A stretch of 64,000 nucleotides of DNA, taken from NCBI GenBank assembly GCA_026392115.1, contig JAPLCQ010000125.1, positions 1 through 64,000 of the forward strand, given 5' to 3'. Shown in pieces: positions 8,224 through 15,005 of the stretch. The notes below the pieces were generated by a model. That model saw only the letters and a list, made by a program, of their open reading frames with translations. It was not told the DNA's origin and searched no databases. The position numbers and the translations under genes are program-made. Numbering within the stretch: position 1 is the stretch's first letter; each line of letters begins with the position of its first letter. This DNA comes from Armatimonadota bacterium. Its GTDB lineage: Bacteria > Armatimonadota > Chthonomonadetes > Chthonomonadales > CAJBBX01.

Positions 8224-11200
8224 TTACTTCGGCTTCGGCTCCAGGATGAGCATCCACCCCTTCAGGTGCTCGACGGGTATGGCGGCGTCGGGCGCGAACT
8301 CCCGGGCCTCCTGCACGCCGCGCACCGCCGGCGCCTTCAGCGTGCAGTTGGCCGGGTCGAGGCCCAGCGCCTTCCAGTCGATCTTCAGGCGCGCCTGGGT
8401 AGCCTGCGGGGCCCAGTTGGCCAGCGCGATAAGGGCCTTCCCCTTGCGCACATACGCCGTGGCGAGGACGTCCGGGTTGTCGGTGCGCACGGGGCACTTG
8501 GGGTCCCAGTAGCCGAGCATCTTCGACTTGGTGATGCCGAAGGCGTCCCAGAGCCGGTAGATGGGCCGGGGGTCCTCGCCGCTCTCGGGGGCGTCCCACG
8601 TGATGCGGTTGGTGATGCCGTAGATCATGCCCCGATAGGCGTTGGTGGGGCTGTGGAGCATCTCGCCCATGACGCCGAAGGGGATGCCCGAAACCTCGGT
8701 CAGCCAGTAGTCCGGCGGCTCCTGGTTGTATCGGAAGCTCTCGCCGAACCAGACCTTGTCGACGTAGGGCATGTACTCCATGTACTGGTTGGCCGGGCCG
8801 ATGGAGAAGGCGGTGTTGCTGTGGAGGTCGATCATGCTGCCCGGCCGCGCGGCGTTCATCACCTTGCGCATGCGCTTGAGGATGCGTCGGTCGAAGGAGA
8901 CGTCGTCCAGGTAGAGCCCGTCCATGCCGATGTTCTCGCAGAGCCAGGAGAGCCCCTCAATATAGTAGTTGTACCAGCGGCACTCGCCGCTGTTGAGGAG
9001 CGCGGCGTCGGCCGATCCGTCCTTGAAGGGGACGTACCACTGCGTCGTGTAGTCGCCGCCCAGGTGCTCGCGGAGCCAGGGGAAGCCGCCGCCGCCACCG
9101 CCGGCCAGCACCTCGGTGCCGAGACTGCGCAGGGCCCATAGCTCCGTCATGTAGTTGCTCAGCTCGCGCACGGTGTAGTAGAGCTTCACCTTCATACCGC
9201 GCTGCTGCCAGGTCTGCACGAGCTGCTTGAGCGGGTCCACCACGATGAACGGGTAGTTGATGTAGGGGTTCACGTCGTTGGCGTGGTGGACGTTGATGAC
9301 GTTGATGCCCGAGCCCACCGTGTAGTCGCTGATGACCGGCTTGTCGCCGCCGTGGTAGTACCGGGTAGCGAACGTCTTTGCCGTGTCGATCGGCTTGACG
9401 GGCGTCAGGATCAGGGCGAACTCGAAGGTGATCTCCTGGCCGGCCATCAGGTCGCGGGCGCCGCTGTAGGCCCGGGCCACCACGGCCGAGCCGCCGCGCT
9501 CCAGCGTGACGCCGCCCTGGCCGCCGTTGGACCAGGTGGCGGGCGGCGCCGGGTTGAAGAGGTTCATCAGCGGGCCGTTGTACGATCCGCCGCGCAGTTC
9601 GCAATGGACGCCGGCGGGCACGTTGCCGATCCAGAACGAGTCGTGCGGCGTGGTCCAGCGCCAGTCGAACTGCGCGGGCAGCAAGCCGCCCTTGCGCCCC
9701 GCGCCCATGAGGTAGCGGGCGACCTCCGGCCGGAAGGGCAGCTCCAGCGCCGCCTCGTCGAGCCGCATATCCCTGTCGGCCTTCAGCGAGACCCGGTAGA
9801 GGACGTGGCCGTCGAACTCCATCTCGGCGCGGCACGTAGACGCGAGGCCCGGCGCCGTGCGATGCGCCTCCCAGGCCACCACGCCCGGCCTGGACTTGGT
9901 CACGGACACGCGGCCCGCCGTCCATGCCACCGACGCGCCGCCGGTCTTCACGATGAACCGGGCCGGTTCGGCGAGCATCTCCGTGGCGCCGGCCTTCATG
10001 CCCGCCGGCAGACCGTCGGTCCCGAAGCGGAGCGATCGACCCAGGCACTTCACGGTGCGGCCGGTGAGCTTGAGCGGCGTGTAGGGCGGCACCACCTCGT
10101 CGTCGATGCCCGCCGACGAGTCGAGCCAGCGCAGGCGCGAGTGGCGCCAGAGTTCGCTGTCGCCCCGGTCGGCCAGCGCCTTTGCGCCGACGGTGAGCGT
10201 TACCGCGACCGTTCCCAGCACGCCCTCCTGCCCGGAGACGGTGACCGTGCCGGAGTAGTCGCCCGCGGCGGCCTTCTCCGGTATGTCCACGCCGATCCAG
10301 AGCGCCTGCACATGGCCCTGAGCCACGTCGACGCGCTTGGCGAAGGGCTTCCCATCCACATCCACGCCGCCCATGTTGATGGAGCGCAGGCTGGCGGCCG
10401 GTATCCGGGCCCCGCCCGGGCCGCGGAGGTCGGCGAAGGCAACGGCAAGTTGCGAGACGGGCGCCCGCGCCGCGAAGACGCCGATCTGGAAAGCGTAGTA
10501 CTCGTTCCGAAGCGCCTCGCCGCGGAAGGCCGCCTGCGGGCCGCGTTCCACCCAGCGCACGGGTACGTCCGTCTTCATGCGGATGGGGAGCTTGCGGTCC
10601 TCGGGGAAGAGCAGCGCGGGCTTGCCGCCGCGGGACGCCAGTTCGGCGACCTCGTCCGGAGTGGCCACCACTTCCATCGGGTAGAAACTGTCGAAGGCTG
10701 ATCGCGCCTCGAGCGTGAGCACCCGTGCCGCCGGCGCGCCGCGCCACTGGCCCGTGGAGAGCCGCTCGGGGCTCAGCCCGTTGGCCGCGAGCCAGGCCGG
10801 GTCGGAGGTGTTGGAGGGCGGCGTGTAGCCCTTGGCGTAATAGAACTGCGTGGGCTCGGGCTCGTAGGGCAGGTAGTAGACCTCGTAGACGCCTGCCCGG
10901 GTCGCCTCGAAGGCGATGTCGCCGTACTCGCGGCGCACCTCGATGCGCGCCACGTTGGCCACGCGCTTGCCTGACGGATCGTGGACGATGATGTCCTTGG
11001 CGCCCGGATCGGCGTCGCGGCGCCGCCACGGGATGCGAACCTGCACCGCCGGCGCCGGGGCCGCCACCTGAACGAGTGCGCGGTGGTGCCCGAGTTCGGC
11101 GGACCAGAGCGCGGCCGCCACGCCATACTCGGCAACAGGAAGCGGACGATCCTGTGCGGTCATGGAAGCCTCCACGTGGTGCGCCGTCAGGACGGCGAAG

Positions 11201-11238
11201 AGTGCGACGGCCGATGCGGGCCCGACAAACGATCTCAT
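8224..11238 (-). CDS. DUF6067 / GH123-like secreted glycoside hydrolase-type protein
   Basis: 1004 residues, first gene of the minus-strand glycosidase operon. The ATG at 11238 has AGGAG about eight bases upstream and begins a Sec-type signal (MRSFVGPASAVALFAVL). N-terminal beta domains are followed by a catalytic-type TIM barrel. That barrel contains INVHHANDVNPYINYPF, a long YYTVRELSNYM stretch, and MDGLYLDDVSFDRR near residue 778, a pattern I associate with the DUF6067 glycoside-hydrolase-like family, related to GH123. Acidic pairs such as LDD are candidate catalytic residues. Substrate is not determined; GH123 members act on N-acetylgalactosaminides. The upstream gap to the small membrane protein gene is only 77 nt, so the promoter may lie further back with the pilin gene. 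Confidence 0.7.
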   Translation of the reverse strand: MRSFVGPASAVALFAVLTAHHVEASMTAQDRPLPVAEYGVAAALWSAELGHHRALVQVAAPAPAVQVRIPWRRRDADPGAKDIIVHDPSGKRVANVARIEVRREYGDIAFEATRAGVYEVYYLPYEPEPTQFYYAKGYTPPSNTSDPAWLAANGLSPERLSTGQWRGAPAARVLTLEARSAFDSFYPMEVVATPDEVAELASRGGKPALLFPEDRKLPIRMKTDVPVRWVERGPQAAFRGEALRNEYYAFQIGVFAARAPVSQLAVAFADLRGPGGARIPAASLRSINMGGVDVDGKPFAKRVDVAQGHVQALWIGVDIPEKAAAGDYSGTVTVSGQEGVLGTVAVTLTVGAKALADRGDSELWRHSRLRWLDSSAGIDDEVVPPYTPLKLTGRTVKCLGRSLRFGTDGLPAGMKAGATEMLAEPARFIVKTGGASVAWTAGRVSVTKSRPGVVAWEAHRTAPGLASTCRAEMEFDGHVLYRVSLKADRDMRLDEAALELPFRPEVARYLMGAGRKGGLLPAQFDWRWTTPHDSFWIGNVPAGVHCELRGGSYNGPLMNLFNPAPPATWSNGGQGGVTLERGGSAVVARAYSGARDLMAGQEITFEFALILTPVKPIDTAKTFATRYYHGGDKPVISDYTVGSGINVINVHHANDVNPYINYPFIVVDPLKQLVQTWQQRGMKVKLYYTVRELSNYMTELWALRSLGTEVLAGGGGGGFPWLREHLGGDYTTQWYVPFKDGSADAALLNSGECRWYNYYIEGLSWLCENIGMDGLYLDDVSFDRRILKRMRKVMNAARPGSMIDLHSNTAFSIGPANQYMEYMPYVDKVWFGESFRYNQEPPDYWLTEVSGIPFGVMGEMLHSPTNAYRGMIYGITNRITWDAPESGEDPRPIYRLWDAFGITKSKMLGYWDPKCPVRTDNPDVLATAYVRKGKALIALANWAPQATQARLKIDWKALGLDPANCTLKAPAVRGVQEAREFAPDAAIPVEHLKGWMLILEPKPK

Positions 11239-11315
11239 GGCGCGGCGCTCCTCGCTCGACAGGCGGAGGGGAGCCGGGCGTCGCCGGCCCCCCTTACGGA
11301 CTTTGGGCGGACCGG

Positions 11316-11567
11316 CTACTTGCCGCCGGCCCCTCCTGGCGGACCGACAGCGGCGCCGCGGGGAGCCATCGTACCGCCATTGGGCATGGGGATGGGCGGC
11401 ATGGGGCGCGGCCCATTCTTGATGGCGTCCTGCTTCACGACCTCAGGAATCTCGGCTCCATACTGCGGGCCGGTGCCGGCCATCCGGGTGTAGATGAGCA
11501 CCCCGGCCACGGCCAGCATCAGGACGATCACCACCGCCGCTACAACCGGGTTTACATTTGACTTCAT
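11316..11567 (-). CDS. Small single-pass membrane protein, Gly/Pro-rich tail
   Basis: 83 residues. The ATG at 11567 (MKSNVNPVV) follows AGAGG with about six bases spacing; a GTG two codons upstream is less likely. Residues about 8-28 form one transmembrane helix (VVAAVVIVLMLAVAGVLIY). The rest is Pro/Gly/Met-rich and probably disordered. No named family is recognised. It lies directly downstream of the pilin gene, the same arrangement as the 33709-34056 protein after the second pilin. A role as a pilus or pseudopilus accessory membrane protein is inferred from this repeated context. Confidence 0.7.
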   Translation of the reverse strand: MKSNVNPVVAAVVIVLMLAVAGVLIYTRMAGTGPQYGAEIPEVVKQDAIKNGPRPMPPIPMPNGGTMAPRGAAVGPPGGAGGK

Positions 11568-11586
11568 AGGCACCTCTTGTCATGCG

Positions 11587-11617
11587 GACGGCCGCGGGCG
11601 CAGGGCCCGCGGCCGTC
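11587..11617 (-). terminator. Strong hairpin between pilin and small membrane protein genes
   Basis: A perfect 13-bp stem (arms 11587-11599 and 11605-11617) with a five-base loop starts 13 nt after the pilin stop on the minus strand. There is no T-run. It could terminate most transcripts or protect the pilin mRNA 3' end while the small downstream gene is expressed at a lower level. Confidence 0.6.
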
Positions 11618-11630
11618 GGAAGGCGGTCGG

Positions 11631-12413
11631 CTAGGGCGACAGGCCGGCCTTGTTCTGCTCCCAGTAGTAGGTCTTGACGGAGTAGGTCGAGCCGCTGACG
11701 TTGATGAAGCTCGAGAGCCGCATGTTCTTGGCATGACCGTCGGCGAACACGCAGTTCATACCGCCGTCGTTCCTTGAGCTGTTGTGGGCCACCGGCGGCC
11801 TCCACCATGTGGCGGCGCCGAAGAACGGCTCCATGTCGAAGTAGTAGTAGGTGTGCCAGTAAGGCGTCCAGTAGGTGCCGAAGCGCGTGTAGGTATCGAC
11901 CGTGCCGCACTCGGAGATGGCGATGGTCTGGGCCGGCTCCTGAATATCGGCCATGCCGACGTTCACGAGCGAACCCCACGCCGGTCCGTTCAGTCCGAGC
12001 ACCATGTGGTTGGCCGAGTACTCGGGTCCGCGGGCCGGGTTGGCCGGCTTGTTGCCGTCATTCGGGTCGTTGCTCTCGCCCCAGGGCGACCGCTTGTAGT
12101 TGGCGCTGGGGCAGCCGAACTCGACCAGCTCGTAGCTCTTGACGTAGGGCTGGATCAGAGCGGTCCAGTTGCGAACGCCCAGCTGGTACGGCGGGATGCG
12201 CTGGTTCCAGTCGCCGATCTGCGAGTACGCCTCGTCGTAGTCCTGGGCGTACATCATCAGGGCCAGACCGTTCTGCTTCTGGCTGCTGAGACAACTGGCT
12301 TTGCGGGCCTGCTCCCGGGCCTGTGCGAAGACCGGGAACAGGATGGCTGCAAGGATGGCGATAATCGCGATCACCACCAGCAGCTCGATGAGCGTGAAAC
12401 CTCGACGTTGCAT
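11631..12413 (-). CDS. DUF1559-type prepilin-like protein
   Basis: 260 residues. The start at 12413 (MQRRGFTL) has GGAGGTG about nine bases upstream. The N-terminus is a class III/type IV prepilin signal: Arg-Arg-Gly then [16 protein letters not shown], cleaved after Gly with Phe as new residue 1 and Glu at +5. It continues [16 protein letters not shown] and [11 protein letters not shown], a signature I link to Armatimonadota. The C-terminal CVFADGHAK is the DG end of the H-X9-DG motif seen in DUF1559 proteins. Such proteins are thought to assemble as pseudopilins or surface fibres; function is not established. A paralogue sits at 32892-33680. The lacI-type gene lies upstream in the same orientation, 115 nt away. 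Confidence 0.9.
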   Translation of the reverse strand: MQRRGFTLIELLVVIAIIAILAAILFPVFAQAREQARKASCLSSQKQNGLALMMYAQDYDEAYSQIGDWNQRIPPYQLGVRNWTALIQPYVKSYELVEFGCPSANYKRSPWGESNDPNDGNKPANPARGPEYSANHMVLGLNGPAWGSLVNVGMADIQEPAQTIAISECGTVDTYTRFGTYWTPYWHTYYYFDMEPFFGAATWWRPPVAHNSSRNDGGMNCVFADGHAKNMRLSSFINVSGSTYSVKTYYWEQNKAGLSP

Positions 12414-12504
12414 TTGGCTCACACCTCCGGGGCACATGGCCCCTTGTTGGAATGCCTTCAGGGCAGACCGTCACGGTTCAGAGTTGTTCGGCCGACTAGG
12501 ATCG

Positions 12505-12525
12505 GCTACCACCCCCTTCGGTAGC
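12505..12525 (-). terminator. Weak hairpin after the lacI-type gene
   Basis: GCTACC (12505-12510) pairs with GGTAGC (12520-12525) around a nine-base loop, starting 3 nt beyond the repressor stop codon. The stem is short and has no T-run, so it is only a possible terminator. Confidence 0.3.
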
Positions 12526-12528
12526 GCA

Positions 12529-13503
12529 TCATGCAGATGACGCTCGTATCACGAATTTGGAAGGCAGCACAGCCTCCTGGCGCGGGGCCTCGGGCTGCGA
12601 CATGCGTAACAGCAGGAACTGCCAGGCCGTCTCGCACATCTCATCCACCGGATGGGTGATGGTCGAGAGCGGCTGGTCCAGGTACTCGCCGTCTTCGATA
12701 CCGTCGCATCCAACGATGGCCACATCGTCCGGGATGCGGAGGCCCGCATCCAGCAAGCCGCGGTAAACGGCGATGGCCACGTCATCGTTTTGGCAGAAGA
12801 AGGCGTCGGGGCAGCCGCGTTCTGCGACATAGGCGGCTGCGAGGGAGCGGTTGGTCGGGCGTGATTCGTCGGAGATCATGACGACCTCCGGCTCCCGTCC
12901 GGCTTCCCGCATGACGGTCATGTAGGCGCGGGTTCGTGGGTCGGTCTCGCGGTACATCAGCGCCACGATGCGTCCGGGTCGCGTCGCGACCAGGTGCCGC
13001 ACGGCCTCCAGGGCGCCGATGTAGAGGTCAACCCGCACATGATCCAACGTGGTGAGGCAGAGGGCGCCCAGGGCCACGATGGGGCGAAACGGCGCCCGGC
13101 CCAGCGGAAGCAAGGCGCCGAGCGGCTCACCCACATCGACCGCCATGACCCCGTCCGCCATGCCGTCCTGCGCTTGCCAGGCGAGCGGCCGGGAGCTCTG
13201 GGCGCTGGCTGCGCGCACCACCGGGTGGAACCCGCGCTGCTCGGACTTGTCGCACAGGTCGCGGGCCACCATGGCATAGTAGGCGGTGTTGGGATTGTTG
13301 ATCCAAAGGCTCACCAGGTGGGTCCGTCCGGTGGCCAGCGCCCGGCCGCGCGCATTCGGCGTGTACCCCATGAGGCGAGCGGTCTCGAGGACCCGTGACC
13401 GCGTCTCCGCGGAGACATAGGGACTGTCGGAGTCGTGCAGCGCCCGGGACACGGTGGCCGTGGACAACGAGAGCTCTTTCGCAATGTCCTTGATGGTCGT
13501 CAT
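12529..13503 (-). CDS. LacI-family transcriptional regulator
   Basis: 324 residues. The ATG at 13503 starts MTTIKDIAKELSLSTATVS, the classical LacI helix-turn-helix, followed by the hinge helix region (NARGRALATGRTHLV). The rest is a periplasmic-binding-protein-like sensor domain ending with the usual PDDVAIVGCDGIEDGEY and PLSTITHPVDEM blocks. Full family length. It should bind a palindromic operator and release it on binding a sugar-type effector. A promoter and two tandem operator-like palindromes lie directly upstream, indicating autoregulation. The effector is unknown; neighbouring glycosidase genes make a plant or microbial polysaccharide fragment plausible. It is transcribed divergently from the Rho-like gene. 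Confidence 0.92.
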   Translation of the reverse strand: MTTIKDIAKELSLSTATVSRALHDSDSPYVSAETRSRVLETARLMGYTPNARGRALATGRTHLVSLWINNPNTAYYAMVARDLCDKSEQRGFHPVVRAASAQSSRPLAWQAQDGMADGVMAVDVGEPLGALLPLGRAPFRPIVALGALCLTTLDHVRVDLYIGALEAVRHLVATRPGRIVALMYRETDPRTRAYMTVMREAGREPEVVMISDESRPTNRSLAAAYVAERGCPDAFFCQNDDVAIAVYRGLLDAGLRIPDDVAIVGCDGIEDGEYLDQPLSTITHPVDEMCETAWQFLLLRMSQPEAPRQEAVLPSKFVIRASSA

Positions 13504-13554
13504 GGGCGCTGACCTGCCTCGCAATCGGAGGGCCGAGGGACGCTCGCCGCGCTA

Positions 13555-13580
13555 GCAACCGCGTACTAGCAACCGCTTAC
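13555..13580 (-). promoter_or_regulatory. Two tandem LacI-type operator palindromes
   Basis: Read on the minus strand, 13580-13569 is GTAAGCGGTTGC and 13566-13555 is GTACGCGGTTGC. Both fit the general LacI-family operator pattern with a central CG (G-AA-CG-TT-C), the first exactly and the second with one change. The copies are spaced 14 bp start to start and lie just downstream of the -10 element, across the expected transcription start, so binding should block transcription of the repressor gene. Confidence 0.7.
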
Positions 13581-13583
13581 TCT

Positions 13584-13612
13584 AGGATAACGGCAGGGCC
13601 TCCGGTTGTCAA
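13584..13612 (-). promoter_or_regulatory. Sigma-70-type promoter of the lacI-type gene
   Basis: On the minus strand TTGACA (13612-13607) is a perfect -35 box, followed by a 17-bp spacer and TATCCT (13589-13584) as -10. The tandem operators begin only a few bases further downstream. No equally good promoter was seen for the divergent Rho-like gene. Confidence 0.7.
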
Positions 13613-13705
13613 TAGGGCCCGGTCCGATTCGAGGCCCGATTCCATCGCGCCGTGCCATACTCAACCGCGCCGGCGCTGCCACGGCCCGGCATTGGGAGGA
13701 GTGCG

Positions 13706-14932
13706 ATGCCGCATTCGGGCGCGCCGCTCATGCGGCTCGAACCAGGCGAGACCATCCACGGCATCGCCCATCGCCCGGCCGATGGAGCCGTTGCCGTACT
13801 GCGCTTCGGCGCTCGATGGGGCTTCGACCGCACTCCCGTGCTCGACCGCGTGCTGGCGGAGCGCAGAATCGACTCGGGCGATCTCATCACCGGCGTTGTC
13901 GAGCACGGCGCCGTGGCGCAAATCAGCGCCATCAACGGCATGGACCCCGACGAAGCCGCCGACCGCCCCACGCCGCGCAAGCGATCCGCCTACGACCGCT
14001 CCCCGCTGGAGCGGCTGATCCCCCTCGACGCGCCGCGAGCCGGCCTGACCGGGCAGGCGCTGGAGTGCTGCGCCCCCCTGGCCGTCGGCGCCGCCGGACT
14101 GGTCTACGGGCCGCACGGCTCGGGCCTCACGCGGTGCCTCCAGACCGTGGCCCAGGCCGCTACCGCGTCCGGGGAAGTGGAGGTGATCGCCCTGCTCTGC
14201 CGCGCCCGGAGCGAAGAGGCGACTCACTGGCGGCGGCGCTTCCCCGGCGTGGAGGCGGTGACCACACCGTCCCGCGAGGAGGGCGTCCCCGCCGAGCAGG
14301 AGGCCCTCGCGGCCGAGGTCGTCCTCGCCGCCGCTCAGCGCCGAACCGAACAGGGGCGCCACGTGCTGCTGCTGATCGACTCGCTGACCGCCTGCTGGGC
14401 CGCCATGCTGGAGGCCGAGAACGCCGATGCGCAGGCCGAGGCCGACCAGTCCGCCGCGCGGCTCCGCATGACGGAGTGGCTGCAGGCTCCGGGCTGGTTC
14501 GGCGGCGAGGGGCTTTTCGGCGGCGGGCTCGGCGGATCGCTGACGCTGGTGGCCTCGGCCTGGCACATCGCGGTGGACGACGAGGAGGAAGAGGAGCGCG
14601 AGTCGCACCCCTACCTCCGGCTGGTGGAGCATGCGCTGGGCGGCCTGACCTGGCGCGTGCCCCTCAGCGGCGAACTGGCCGGCCGGCGCCTCTACCCGGC
14701 GATCGATCCCATCCGATGCTTCTCATCAGCCACGCGCCTCTGGCCCGCCGACCTCCGCGAAGCATCCGAGGCGTCGCAGCGCGCGCTCGGCAACTTGCCG
14801 CTCCTCGCCCGCCACGCCGCGTTGGCGGACGCCCTGGAGGCCGAGCCCACAACGCGGGCCGCACTCCAATCACTGGCGGGCGATGCGCCGGCGATCCCAA
14901 CGGCCGCCGACCTGCTGCTGCCGCTGGACTGA
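13706..14932 (+). CDS. Divergent Rho-like protein lacking key ATPase residues
   Basis: 408 residues. The ATG at 13706 follows GGAGGA with five bases spacing. Residues about 10-105 align by eye to the Rho cold-shock/RNA-binding domain (SGDLITGVV, SAINGMDPDEAADRP), but its GFGFLR aromatic motif is replaced by AVAVLR. The rest matches the Rho RecA-fold domain: Walker A region YGPHGSGLTR (135-142), Walker B HVLLLIDSLT (Asp225), GGSLTLVASAW and LAGRRLYPAID. The Walker A lysine is Leu141, and the position of Rho's catalytic Glu (DERPEE) is Ala167 in CRARSEE. ATP hydrolysis is therefore doubtful. It is shorter than normal Rho at both ends. It may be a regulatory pseudo-ATPase or Rho antagonist (inference). 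It diverges from the lacI-type gene. Confidence 0.75.
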   Translation: MPHSGAPLMRLEPGETIHGIAHRPADGAVAVLRFGARWGFDRTPVLDRVLAERRIDSGDLITGVVEHGAVAQISAINGMDPDEAADRPTPRKRSAYDRSPLERLIPLDAPRAGLTGQALECCAPLAVGAAGLVYGPHGSGLTRCLQTVAQAATASGEVEVIALLCRARSEEATHWRRRFPGVEAVTTPSREEGVPAEQEALAAEVVLAAAQRRTEQGRHVLLLIDSLTACWAAMLEAENADAQAEADQSAARLRMTEWLQAPGWFGGEGLFGGGLGGSLTLVASAWHIAVDDEEEEERESHPYLRLVEHALGGLTWRVPLSGELAGRRLYPAIDPIRCFSSATRLWPADLREASEASQRALGNLPLLARHAALADALEAEPTTRAALQSLAGDAPAIPTAADLLLPLD

Positions 14933-15005
14933 CGAGCTTCCACGGCGCGACCCGGGCGAAGCACGGAACCGAGCGAAGCGCCGTGAGACCGCGCGTAGCC
15001 GCGCC

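Noticed and set aside
6718..9141. Long plus-strand open frame opposite the glycosidase operon
   Set aside because: Overlaps two strongly supported genes on the other strand and shows no recognisable domain.
13706..14932. Calling this gene an active transcription terminator Rho
   Set aside because: P-loop lysine and catalytic Glu positions are changed, so a functional Rho cannot be supported.
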